A program made the position numbers and the translations under genes. Below, in pieces: positions 27,204-35,897 of a DNA stretch of 64,000 nucleotides. Location of the stretch: contig JANYCT010000092.1 of the NCBI GenBank assembly GCA_025360105.1, positions 1 through 64,000 of the forward strand. Reading direction: 5' to 3'. The DNA is from Actinomycetes bacterium. GTDB lineage: Bacteria > Actinomycetota > Acidimicrobiia > Acidimicrobiales > Ilumatobacteraceae. Position 1 is the stretch's first letter. Each line of letters starts with the position of its first letter. The notes under the pieces were generated by a model. The model searched no databases. It was not told where the DNA came from and was given only the letters and a program-made list of their open reading frames with translations.

Positions 27204-29031
27204 CGAGAAGCCGATCTTCGATCAGCGCTGCCTGCGCGGCGATGGTGGGCGCATCGAACAACTCGATGATGCTGATCGTGATCTCGAGTTCGGTGCGGAT
27301 GAGCGCGAGGAGCCGCATGGCACCCAGCGAATCACCGCCGACGTCGAGGAATCGCGCGTGCACGTTGTCTATTTCTCGCCGAAGCACCCGTGCCCACCAG
27401 TCTGCGAGCAGCTCCTCAACAGGTCCTTCCGGCGGCCGCGACGGGGTCACACCGGCGGCATCGTTAACGTCGTCGAGTTCGGCGAGATCGAGACGTTCGG
27501 CGAGGAGGCGTCGCTGCGGCTTGCCGGTGGGACCCTTGGGGATTTCGTCGCAGAATACGATTCGGCGTGGAACCTTGAAAGGCGCAAGATGCTCGGCAAC
27601 AAAGATGCGTAACTGTTGTTCGGAGACGTCGCTGCGCCGGACAACAGCTGCCGCCACTTGCTCGCCGAGACGACGATCGGGCACTGCGAAAACGATGGCA
27701 TCGGACACGGCGGGGTGGGCGAGCAAGATCTCCTCCACCTCTCGCGGAGCGATCTTTTCACCGGCCCGGTTGACGAGCTCTTTGATGCGCCCAACGAGGT
27801 ATAGCGAGCCATCGACATCGATGCGACCCAGGTCGCCCGTGCGGAACCACCCATCGCGAAACGCCGTCGCATCAGCGAGGGGGTTGTCGACATAACTGGT
27901 GATCATCGAGGGGCCGAACAACACGACTTCGCCGACGCTGCCGCGCGGCACCGCCGCACCGACCTCGTCGACGATTGCGATCTCCGGACCGGTGGAGAAG
28001 CCCACCGACGCTGCTGAACGCGCGGCCGGCGGAAGCGGATTCGAAGCGATCTGGTGAGCACCCTCGGTCATTCCGTAGGCCTGCACCACGGGCACCGCGA
28101 GACACCGTTCGAGACCGTCGGCCACCGACTGCGCCAGCGCTGCCGAGCAGCTCCGAATCATGCGGAGTCGGTGTTCGACCGGGCGGACCTCGCATTGTTC
28201 GAGCAGGGCGGCGAGCAACGTGGGCACCGCAGTGATCCACGTCGGCTGGGTGGTTTCGACGAGGTCGGCAAGGTCGGCGCTGGTGAGCGCGGCGGGCACG
28301 ATCACTTCTCCGCCGCTGAGCAACGGTGCCAGTAGCGCAGCGACGATGCCGTGCACGTGGAACAAGGGCATCACCACGAGCGACCGATCGGCGGGTGTGA
28401 GCCTCAGCGACTGTGCGACGGCCCGTGCGGAAAGGAGCAGTTGGCGGTGGCTCAGTCCCACGAGCTTGGGTCGCGCGGTCGTGCCCGATGTGTGCAGCAA
28501 CAGCGCGGTGGATGCCGCTGTCGCCGCAGCACCCGAGTGGAGGTTCTCGTCGAGCGCTGGTATCTCTGAGCCGTTACGTCGCAACACGAATCGTCCTGCG
28601 CTGCCCCGCGGTTCCAGTTCGATCACTGCGCAACCTGCAGACGCAGCAGCCCGTGCTGCCGCGGGGTGTATGTGCTCGGACATGATGATGGCCGCCGCAG
28701 CGATGTCGCGCAGAACGAACTCGATTTCTTCCGCGGTGGCACGTGGATCGATCGGTGCGCATCGTGTCGCGGCAGCGACTGACACGATACAGGCGGCGAG
28801 TTCGGGCCCACCAGGCAGAACTACGGCTACGGCGCTGTTGGCGTGCAGCCCGATGGATCGAAGCTGCGCTGCCGTGGAGCTGATCTGCGAGCTGAGGCTG
28901 GCGCAGTCGGTGGGCTCACGGCCGGGCGACAGCAGCGCGGTTGCCAAGGGCGTTGTGTTGCCAACGCGCTGCAGCGCCGCACCAATCGACTCCGTTGGCT
29001 CGACCGGTGCATTGCTGAGCTGATGGGCCAT
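27196..29031 (-). CDS. Acyl-AMP ligase with C-terminal carrier domain (NRPS loading protein)
   Basis: 611 residues. Residues 15-520 are an ANL-superfamily ligase: phosphate loop LLLHTSGTTARPKLVGLSHR, MPLFHVHGI, AYGMTEGAHQIASNP, GWFRTGDLG, and the catalytic Lys in KGPTGKPQRR. The MPLFHVHGI and YGMTEGAH forms are nearer to acyl-CoA/aryl-acid ligases than to amino-acid A domains. Residues 535-611 are a carrier domain with FLDVGGDSLGAM (S568). The pair would activate a carboxylic acid and hold it as a thioester for the first condensation domain of the NRPS. It overlaps the NRPS start by 8 bases and is the first gene of the three-gene operon. Confidence 0.88.
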   Translation of the reverse strand: MAHQLSNAPVEPTESIGAALQRVGNTTPLATALLSPGREPTDCASLSSQISSTAAQLRSIGLHANSAVAVVLPGGPELAACIVSVAAATRCAPIDPRATAEEIEFVLRDIAAAAIIMSEHIHPAAARAAASAGCAVIELEPRGSAGRFVLRRNGSEIPALDENLHSGAAATAASTALLLHTSGTTARPKLVGLSHRQLLLSARAVAQSLRLTPADRSLVVMPLFHVHGIVAALLAPLLSGGEVIVPAALTSADLADLVETTQPTWITAVPTLLAALLEQCEVRPVEHRLRMIRSCSAALAQSVADGLERCLAVPVVQAYGMTEGAHQIASNPLPPAARSAASVGFSTGPEIAIVDEVGAAVPRGSVGEVVLFGPSMITSYVDNPLADATAFRDGWFRTGDLGRIDVDGSLYLVGRIKELVNRAGEKIAPREVEEILLAHPAVSDAIVFAVPDRRLGEQVAAAVVRRSDVSEQQLRIFVAEHLAPFKVPRRIVFCDEIPKGPTGKPQRRLLAERLDLAELDDVNDAAGVTPSRPPEGPVEELLADWWARVLRREIDNVHARFLDVGGDSLGAMRLLALIRTELEITISIIELFDAPTIAAQAALIEDRLLDD

Positions 29032-29037
29032 GACGAG

Positions 29038-29043
29038 ACGCTA
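29038..29043 (-). promoter_or_regulatory. Putative -10 box (TAGCGT) of the NRPS operon
   Basis: On the minus strand TAGCGT ends 6 bases before the ATG of the loading protein, with no Shine-Dalgarno. This suggests the operon has its own leaderless promoter rather than depending only on read-through from the upstream binding-protein gene. Confidence 0.35.
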
Positions 29044-29102
29044 TCCAGTGTGGTGCAGCGCTTCATTTCATGAGCTGTGAGATCCGAGGTCGCGGGTGCG
29101 AT

Positions 29103-30914
29103 CTACTGCTTGAGCCAGATCGCATTCAGCCAGAACTGGCCGCTGGCGCCAACGTCGTCGCTTGACGCTGCGCCGTCGGGGAGCACCGTCTGCCCGAGGC
29201 CTTGCACCTTGGGAGAGTGCGGCGTGCCCCAGATCGCGTAGGACGTGGGGATCTGGTAGCACATCTTCGCAAACTGGCGGTTGATGTTCTCGGCTGCGGC
29301 CGTACGAGCAGCCTCGTCAGGGTTGCTGCGCGCCGTCGCCAAGTTGTCGTCAACGATGGGGTCGTTGATGCGCGAGAAGTTAAGCGAAATGCCCTGGCCA
29401 TCTTTGGCCGCTGTACGCGAGTTCCACCAGTAGTTCTGGCCATCGACAGTGATGCCAGCGTGCTGACGCCATCCGTATATATAGAACCCGGCGTCACCGA
29501 GCAGCGCGTTGGTGATGAACTTGTCTTGGGGCACGACGTTGACGGTGGTGGTCACACCGATCTTGGCCCAGTAGCCCTTGAGCAACTCGGCGGTCTGATC
29601 ACCCAATGCCGTGGCCGTGTGGCCATACGTGACCGCGATCGTGGTTGCACCGGTGGCCGCCTTGTACTCGTCGATCAGCTTCTGGGCGCCGACGAGGTCC
29701 TGCGCCGGATCGAAGCCGTTGTCTGCAAGGTATCCCTGCTGACCGGGGGAGAAGACGCCATTGGCGATCGTGCCGATGCCATTCCCGACGAGGTCGATGA
29801 GTTCCTGACGATTGATCGCCTTCGACAGGGCGCAGCGAACCCGGGCGTCCTGCGTTGGGCCGGCCTTGTCCTGATCGATGAGCAGATAGTTGGTCTCGAC
29901 GAACTTGGTCTGCTCGTTCATCGGGAAGTCCTTGGCGACATCGCGGAAATCCTTGATGACGGCGTTGGCTGAGGTGGAGAAGATATCGATCTCACCCTTC
30001 TTCAGCGCCTCTTCGGCAACCTGGCTGTCCTCGATGACCTTGAAGTCGATCTCGTCGAGGTAAGGCAGTTGCACACCGTTGGCATCCTTTTGCCAGTAGT
30101 TCGGGTTGCGCTTGACGATCAGGGTGTCGCGCGGGGTGTAGCTCTGCACGATGAACGGACCAGAACCCACGGGCTGCGTGGCCTTGCTCGCATCGGCCTT
30201 GACCTCGTCGAGCCACTTGGGCGATGCGACGAGCGCCCACTGCGTGGTAAAGGCGCCGGCGAATCCGGGCCAGGGCAGCGGTTGGGTGGCATCGCCGTTC
30301 TTGCCCGTGAAGACGGTGAAGCTGAGGTCGTCAAGCTTGACGATCTTGAGCTCCATCTTCGTAGGGTCGGCGGCTGACGGAATCTTGGCCACGTCGCCGA
30401 GTGCTTTGCTGATCAGAAGTCCCGTACCGCTGTCTTGCAGGTTGCGGATGATGGCGTCGGCGTTCACCGGCGTGCCGTCGGTGAAGTTGATGCCACTGCG
30501 GACCTTCACCGTCCACTCGGTGAAGGCAGCGTTGGGGGTGATGCTCTCGGCGAGGTACGGGTGCACCTTCAAGTCGGCGCCGAACACAGCGACGGGATCG
30601 AAGAACGACTTGGCGCGCTGGAAGCAATAGGAGTCACACTGCATCGCGGCAGGAGTCCACGGGCTGCTCACTTCCGCCTCGCCGCTGACGACGAGCTTGC
30701 CGCCAGGCACCGGCTTGGGAGCCGGCTCGGTGGACGGCGTGGTACCGCCCGTAGCCGACGACACGGGCGTCGATGCGCCGCTTGCGGTGGTGCCGGCGGT
30801 GGCTCCATCGTCGCTCTTCTTGCTGCATGCGCCGGCAACGAGCGCCAGCGTGATCACCACCGCTGCGATCGTGACGCGTGAGCGGTGCTGAGCTGGTCGT
30901 TCGCTGGTCTTCAT
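29103..30914 (-). CDS. ABC transporter substrate-binding lipoprotein, peptide/oligopeptide family 5
   Basis: 603 residues. A lipoprotein signal ends LALVAGAC with the lipidated cysteine at residue 30, followed by a Ser/Thr/Ala-rich linker. The folded part matches SBP family 5: YLAESITPNAAFTEWTVKVRSGINFTDGTPVNADAI, VGSGPFIVQSYTPRDTLIVKRNPNYW, and VRCALSKAINRQELIDLVGNG. Such proteins capture peptides outside the cell for an ABC importer. No importer permease is nearby; the only transporter beside it is an exporter. AGGGGAA precedes the ATG. It lies 71 bases upstream of the NRPS loading gene on the same strand, so it may recognise the product or a signal peptide. Confidence 0.9.
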   Translation of the reverse strand: MKTSERPAQHRSRVTIAAVVITLALVAGACSKKSDDGATAGTTASGASTPVSSATGGTTPSTEPAPKPVPGGKLVVSGEAEVSSPWTPAAMQCDSYCFQRAKSFFDPVAVFGADLKVHPYLAESITPNAAFTEWTVKVRSGINFTDGTPVNADAIIRNLQDSGTGLLISKALGDVAKIPSAADPTKMELKIVKLDDLSFTVFTGKNGDATQPLPWPGFAGAFTTQWALVASPKWLDEVKADASKATQPVGSGPFIVQSYTPRDTLIVKRNPNYWQKDANGVQLPYLDEIDFKVIEDSQVAEEALKKGEIDIFSTSANAVIKDFRDVAKDFPMNEQTKFVETNYLLIDQDKAGPTQDARVRCALSKAINRQELIDLVGNGIGTIANGVFSPGQQGYLADNGFDPAQDLVGAQKLIDEYKAATGATTIAVTYGHTATALGDQTAELLKGYWAKIGVTTTVNVVPQDKFITNALLGDAGFYIYGWRQHAGITVDGQNYWWNSRTAAKDGQGISLNFSRINDPIVDDNLATARSNPDEAARTAAAENINRQFAKMCYQIPTSYAIWGTPHSPKVQGLGQTVLPDGAASSDDVGASGQFWLNAIWLKQ

Positions 30915-31040
30915 GATTCCCCTAGGTGCTGGCGATGCACACCGACAGTGCCGGTGGCGTATACGTCAGGGGCGACAGTAACAGGCGTTCCTCACCGACC
31001 AACGCCTTGTGCCCGAGTGTTCATCAGGAGATCACCGGTA

Positions 31041-34000
31041 TCACGTTGCCGCCGTCGCGTCCGATGACGTCTCACCGTAATGGGCGTCCCACATTTGCGC
31101 ATAGCGGCCGCCCGCGAGCAGAAGCGTGTCGTGATCGCCCTGTTCGACCACACAGCCATCGGCCATGACGATGATGCGGTCAGCGCCTCGCGCAGTGGGC
31201 AGCCGGTGCGCGACGAGAATTGTCGTGCGTTTGCTCGACACCGCTGACATCGCCGCACGCACCTTTGCCTCGGCATCGAGATCGAGGTTCGCAGTGGCTT
31301 CATCGAGCAGCAGGATTGCGGGGTCGACGAGTTCGGCTCGGGCGAGGGCGATCAGCTGGCGTTGGCCCGCGGAGAGTGAACGTCCGCGCTCGCTGAGCTG
31401 GGTGAGATACCCATCGGGAAGTCCAGCGATGAAGTGGTGGGCGCCAACTGCGCGAGCAGCTGCTTCGACAACTCTGTCGCTCGCGTCGGGTTGGCCGTAG
31501 GCGATGTTGTCGCGCAGCGAGCCACTGAACAGGAATGGCTCTTGAGGTACCACGCCCAGTTGTTGACGATACGCAGTGAGGTCGACCGTGCGTAGGTCGA
31601 TGCCGTCGACAGTGACCGACCCCGACGTGGGGTCGTGAAAGCGGGCGAGGAGCTTCACGATCGATGACTTTCCGGCACCTGTTTCGCCGACCAACGCAAC
31701 CGACTCGCCGGGGTGCACTACCAGATCCACACCACGGAGTGCCTCAGCGCTTGCTCCTGCGTAAGTGAGATGCACATCGTGCAGTTCGATCGACCCGCGC
31801 AGCCGGCCCGGAGTCAGCGGATGTGCCGGCGGAGGGGTGGACGACGGGGTGGTGAGTAGCTCGGTGATCTTGGCAGTGCTGGCGCTGGCCTGCTGCCACG
31901 TGTCGAATACCTGTGAGAGCTGTTGGATCGGGGCGAAGAACAAGTTGAGGTAGAGCAGGAACGCGATGACCACCGCAGGTGTGGTGCGGCCGTTGCTGAC
32001 CAACGCGGCGCCGGCACCGAGGACTGCAATGCCCCCGAGATCGGACAGCAGGCCGATGCTCGGGAAGTAGATGGCGAGTAATCGCTGGGCACGCAGGCGT
32101 GCGACGAGATAGGTGTTGCTCGCCGTTCGGAACGTTCCGGTGTTGCGATCCTGGCGACCGTACGCCTGTGTGACACGCACGCCTGAGAGGTTCTCCTGCA
32201 GGTTCGCGTTCACGTTCGCGATGGCATCGCGGGCTGAGCGATACGCAATCGACGACCAGTGCTGGTACCACCACGTGGCACCGATGAGCAGCGGAAGTAC
32301 CGACGCTGCAGCCAGCGCAAGCATCGGCGACAACAACACCAAGAACACGGCCACGCCGACGCATGTGGCGAGACCCACCACCGCTGTCACGAGCCCGCTC
32401 TGCACCAGTTGCGAGAGGGCGTCCACATCGGTGGTCATTCGGGTCATGACTCGACCATCGAGCTCGCTGTCGTAGTAGTCGAGCGAGAGCCGTTGCAGGT
32501 GACTGAAGATGCGAATGCGCAGAACCAGCAGCATCCGCTCGGCGGTGCGGCCGGTGACTACCGAGCCCGCCCATGTGACCAACCAATCCATCGCGGTGAT
32601 CGCCGCGAATGCGATCGAGGTGGCCCACAAGACGCCCGTGTCGTTGACGGTAACGCCGCGTTCGATGGCATGACGCACGAGCACTGGTCCCAACACAGTC
32701 AGGAAGGCGTCGACGGCGACGAGCAACAGACCGAAGCCGAGCCAGCGTCGCCATGGCCGCACGAAGCGAAGCACGCGGAAAGGCTCGGGAGGCTCGGCGG
32801 CCGCCGCCGCGACATCCACATGCGGGTCGTCGTTGGCCGGTGGCAGGCGCTCGAGCGCGGCGAGCAGCTCGGGTGTGGCGGCGAGGTTCGCGCCGAAGTT
32901 GGCGCCGCCGGGAGCCCCGGTGGCTGGTCGCGAACCACGCAGGTCGAAGATGGCTCCAGTGGTTTCGTGGCGAGCCCGTTCGGGCCACGCTGCTACCGAG
33001 ATTCCATCCACAGGCACGGCGTCGTCGTCGATGACGACGCCGGCCTCGTCGCCGAGCAGTGTGCGATAGCGAGCGCTGCGCAGAAGCAGTTCGTCGTGTC
33101 GACCTTCGTCGATCACCCGCCCGGCGTCGAGCACCACCACCCTGTCGGCCAGACGAACGGTTGACGCGCGGTGGGCGACCAGAATCGTGGTGCGTCCGTG
33201 CATCACCGAACGAAGCGCCGTATGGATTGCCTCCTCGGTGGTGGTGTCCACGGCCGAGGTTGCGTCGTCGAGCACCAAGATTCGCGGATCGCTCACGATG
33301 GCGCGTGCGAGCGCGATGCGTTGGCGTTGCCCACCAGACAGGGTGAGCCCACGTTCGCCGACCACCGTCGCAAAGCCTTCGGGAAGCGCATCGATGAAGG
33401 TCTCTGCACCCGCGATGCGTGCGGCGGTGCGAACCTGTTCGCCCGACGCGTCGGGGCGGCCATAGGCGATGTTGTTGTGCACCGTGTCGGAGAAGAGAAA
33501 AGCCTCCTCGAACACCACGCCCACCGTCGCGCGAAGCGAGGTGAGGGTTACGTCGCGCACATCCACACCGTCGATACGGATTGCCCCGGCACCAACATCG
33601 TAGAAACGAGGCAACAGCGCGGTGACGGTGCTCTTGCCCGAACCGCTGCCGCCGACGAGTGCGACGATCTCACCGGCATGAACGTGCAGATCGAATCCGT
33701 CGACTGCGTGGTCGGTGCGCGTGTAACCAAAGGTGACGTTGTCGAATACGACGTCTCCATCGACGATCTGGAGTTCGCTGGCCGCGGGCCGATCAGCGAC
33801 ATCGGCGTTCACATCAAGGATCTCGAGCACTCTGGTCGCACCGGCGCGTGCCTGTTGGAAGGCGGCGACCACGATCGCCATCATCCGAATCGGCGCGACG
33901 AGTTGCACCAGATATGTGGAGAACGCGAGGAATGTTCCGAGGCTGATGTGACCCTGCATCGCCAGCCATCCGCCGAGTGCGAGCACGGCGACCTGGGCAA

Positions 34001-34787
34001 ATGCGGGCACGGCAGCAAGCGACGATGTGGCTCGCGCCTGTAGCCGAACGAGACGCACCCTCGAGCGGTACAGCGCGGTTGATGCTGTGGCAAGGCGTTG
34101 GATCTCGCGGTCCTCGGCCCCGAAACCTTTCACAATGCGGACTCCGGTGACGGCCTCATCGACCACACCGGCCACCTCGCCGGCGCGCTGCTGGGCCTCC
34201 CATGTCGCCGGGAAGACTGTCGCGCGCAACTGCAGAGCGATCACCGCCATCAGCGGCAGGGCGACGACCATCACCAGAGTGAGCATGGGGGACAGGATGA
34301 TCATCACGGTGAGCGACAGCACCAGCAACACGATGTTGCCGAGCATGATCGGCAAGAACGCGAGAAGTTGTTGAATAAGGCCGAGGTCGCTGGATGCGCG
34401 CGACACGAGTTGTCCGGTGCGCAGGCGATCGTGGCCGGCGAAGTCGAGACGCATCAGGCGGTCGAAGATCGCTGTGCGAAGACCGTGTTGTACGGCCAAG
34501 CTCACCCGCCCTCCGAACCAACGTCGCACGAAGGCGAGCCCGAACGTGATCAGTGACAGGGCGAGCAGCACGATGAGCCACGGCGCGACCGCTCGGGTGT
34601 GATGCACGATGGCGCCGTCCACGATCACCTTCTGCACGATGGGGCCGATTCCGTTGGCGGCCTGGCCGACCATGGCTGCACCCAGCGCGACAACAACATC
34701 GCTCTTGTGGACCGCAAGAAATGGCCATAAGCGACGGATCCAGCCGCCGTTCGCCGCCGGCTCGATGCGCCGCTCGTCCGCGGTCAC
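31041..34787 (-). CDS. Full-length ABC exporter, two fused ABCB-type half-transporters
   Basis: 1248 residues in order TMD1, NBD1, TMD2, NBD2, as in eukaryotic P-glycoproteins; most bacterial exporters are half-size. NBD1 has Walker A GGSGSGKST near residue 380, signature LSGGQRQR, and Walker B LVLDDATSAVD, where the catalytic Glu is replaced by Asp. NBD2 has Walker A GETGAGKSS near 1034, signature LSAGQRQL, and a normal LLLDEATANLD. This gives one degenerate and one canonical ATP site, as in heterodimeric exporters. The GTG start has TTGGAG upstream. Its position before the NRPS genes on the same strand suggests product export, but another lipid or drug substrate is possible. Confidence 0.92.
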   Translation of the reverse strand: MTADERRIEPAANGGWIRRLWPFLAVHKSDVVVALGAAMVGQAANGIGPIVQKVIVDGAIVHHTRAVAPWLIVLLALSLITFGLAFVRRWFGGRVSLAVQHGLRTAIFDRLMRLDFAGHDRLRTGQLVSRASSDLGLIQQLLAFLPIMLGNIVLLVLSLTVMIILSPMLTLVMVVALPLMAVIALQLRATVFPATWEAQQRAGEVAGVVDEAVTGVRIVKGFGAEDREIQRLATASTALYRSRVRLVRLQARATSSLAAVPAFAQVAVLALGGWLAMQGHISLGTFLAFSTYLVQLVAPIRMMAIVVAAFQQARAGATRVLEILDVNADVADRPAASELQIVDGDVVFDNVTFGYTRTDHAVDGFDLHVHAGEIVALVGGSGSGKSTVTALLPRFYDVGAGAIRIDGVDVRDVTLTSLRATVGVVFEEAFLFSDTVHNNIAYGRPDASGEQVRTAARIAGAETFIDALPEGFATVVGERGLTLSGGQRQRIALARAIVSDPRILVLDDATSAVDTTTEEAIHTALRSVMHGRTTILVAHRASTVRLADRVVVLDAGRVIDEGRHDELLLRSARYRTLLGDEAGVVIDDDAVPVDGISVAAWPERARHETTGAIFDLRGSRPATGAPGGANFGANLAATPELLAALERLPPANDDPHVDVAAAAAEPPEPFRVLRFVRPWRRWLGFGLLLVAVDAFLTVLGPVLVRHAIERGVTVNDTGVLWATSIAFAAITAMDWLVTWAGSVVTGRTAERMLLVLRIRIFSHLQRLSLDYYDSELDGRVMTRMTTDVDALSQLVQSGLVTAVVGLATCVGVAVFLVLLSPMLALAAASVLPLLIGATWWYQHWSSIAYRSARDAIANVNANLQENLSGVRVTQAYGRQDRNTGTFRTASNTYLVARLRAQRLLAIYFPSIGLLSDLGGIAVLGAGAALVSNGRTTPAVVIAFLLYLNLFFAPIQQLSQVFDTWQQASASTAKITELLTTPSSTPPPAHPLTPGRLRGSIELHDVHLTYAGASAEALRGVDLVVHPGESVALVGETGAGKSSIVKLLARFHDPTSGSVTVDGIDLRTVDLTAYRQQLGVVPQEPFLFSGSLRDNIAYGQPDASDRVVEAAARAVGAHHFIAGLPDGYLTQLSERGRSLSAGQRQLIALARAELVDPAILLLDEATANLDLDAEAKVRAAMSAVSSKRTTILVAHRLPTARGADRIIVMADGCVVEQGDHDTLLLAGGRYAQMWDAHYGETSSDATAAT

Positions 34788-34865
34788 AACGACTCCAACG
34801 GGGCGCGGCGGACGGGGTGGCTCATTGCCGGTTGAGGGTACCGGTGCACGGGCAGTGCCATGCCA

Positions 34866-35753
34866 TCAGCCGGGTGCAGCGGGCAGGTAGTCCTCGAGTC
34901 GCGCCAAGGTAAGCCCTTGCTCCTGCGCGAGTGCCACGAGGAGTACGAGGTTGTCGTAGAGGTCGTGGCGAAAGTGAGCGATCACGATGTCGCCAGCGCG
35001 CAGAGGGCCACCGCCTTGAATGTCGATGTGTCCGTCCCACATCGAGGCCCTCCAGACAACGACGGCTGTCATGCCGCACTGAGCGGCTGCGCGCATAGTG
35101 GTTCCGTCCCAACTGCCGTACGGCGGTCGGAACAAGTGGCCGGCGCTGCCAAAGGTCGCCTGCATCGCTGCTGCCCCACCGCAGATCTCGCCCTTTTGCT
35201 CGTCGACCCCTTTGCCCTTGAGATCGGGATGATGGCGCGTGTGCGAATTTGCCGAGCCCCCGAGCGCGAGGATCTGTTCGAAGTAGCCAGGATCCTGGTG
35301 GGCTGCGCCGGGCACAATGAACAAGGTGGCAGGAATGTGGTGTTCCGCGAGGAACGCCGGCACGCGCGGATCGCGCACGATGCCGTCGTCAATGGTGAGG
35401 AACAGCACCGGGTCGGTGGTGTTGATGTGTGAGATCACCGGTGCGGAACCATGCGCGGCAAACACGGGTTGAACCGCGGCTTTGGGGAACTGCTGCCACG
35501 CCAGCGTCGTTGTCGTGGCGGGCACGGTGGTGGTGGTGGTGGTGGTCGTACTTGTCGTCGTTGTTGTTGTTGTTGTTGCAGTTGTTCTTGGCGCGGTCGT
35601 TGTCGGGGTCGCTCGGGCGATCGAAGGCACACCCGTGGTGGCCTCCGCGGAACCTGGCGCAGCGTTCGCGCACCCGTTCGCGCTCAGCGTGATGCCGCCC
35701 AGAGCCAACAACATCGGCATGGCAACACCACGTCGCCCCAACCGTCTCCCCAT
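34866..35753 (-). CDS. Polysaccharide deacetylase (NodB/CE4) lipoprotein
   Basis: 295 residues. A signal sequence ends ITLSANGC (lipobox-like). A long Thr-only linker (about residues 58-85) is encoded by a simple repeat, and a NodB homology domain follows. Motif 1 is LFLTIDDG with the catalytic and metal-binding Asp pair, motif 2 is SHTRHHPD with metal-binding histidines, and motif 3 is FRPPYGSWD. A later ASMWDGHIDIQ and IVIAHF complete the fold. It likely removes acetyl groups from peptidoglycan or an envelope glycan. A TAGCGT box ends 8 bases before the ATG. Confidence 0.9.
   Translation of the reverse strand: MGRRLGRRGVAMPMLLALGGITLSANGCANAAPGSAEATTGVPSIARATPTTTAPRTTATTTTTTTTSTTTTTTTTVPATTTTLAWQQFPKAAVQPVFAAHGSAPVISHINTTDPVLFLTIDDGIVRDPRVPAFLAEHHIPATLFIVPGAAHQDPGYFEQILALGGSANSHTRHHPDLKGKGVDEQKGEICGGAAAMQATFGSAGHLFRPPYGSWDGTTMRAAAQCGMTAVVVWRASMWDGHIDIQGGGPLRAGDIVIAHFRHDLYDNLVLLVALAQEQGLTLARLEDYLPAAPG
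35526..35578 (-). repeat. Trinucleotide microsatellite coding for a poly-Thr linker
   Basis: Seven GGT units (35526-35546) and six TTG units (35561-35578), separated by a short GT-rich stretch, lie inside the deacetylase gene. In the coding frame on the minus strand they give runs of Thr codons. Such tracts change length by slippage and would lengthen or shorten the surface linker in steps of one residue without breaking the frame. Confidence 0.75.
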
Positions 35754-35761
35754 GGGTGTGT

Positions 35762-35767
35762 ACGCTA
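35762..35767 (-). promoter_or_regulatory. Putative -10 box (TAGCGT) for the deacetylase gene
   Basis: On the minus strand TAGCGT ends 8 bases before the ATG at 35753, with no Shine-Dalgarno between. Confidence 0.3.
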
Positions 35768-35897
35768 ATCACCCGAGCGGAGCGATAGTGAGCGTCCGCA
35801 CCACGGCGCCCAGCATGAACGTGCGCACGCAGTGGTGGCATAGGGTGATCATCTTTGGTGAGAGTTCTTTCGAATGCGCGAAAGCGGGGGGCCCGTT

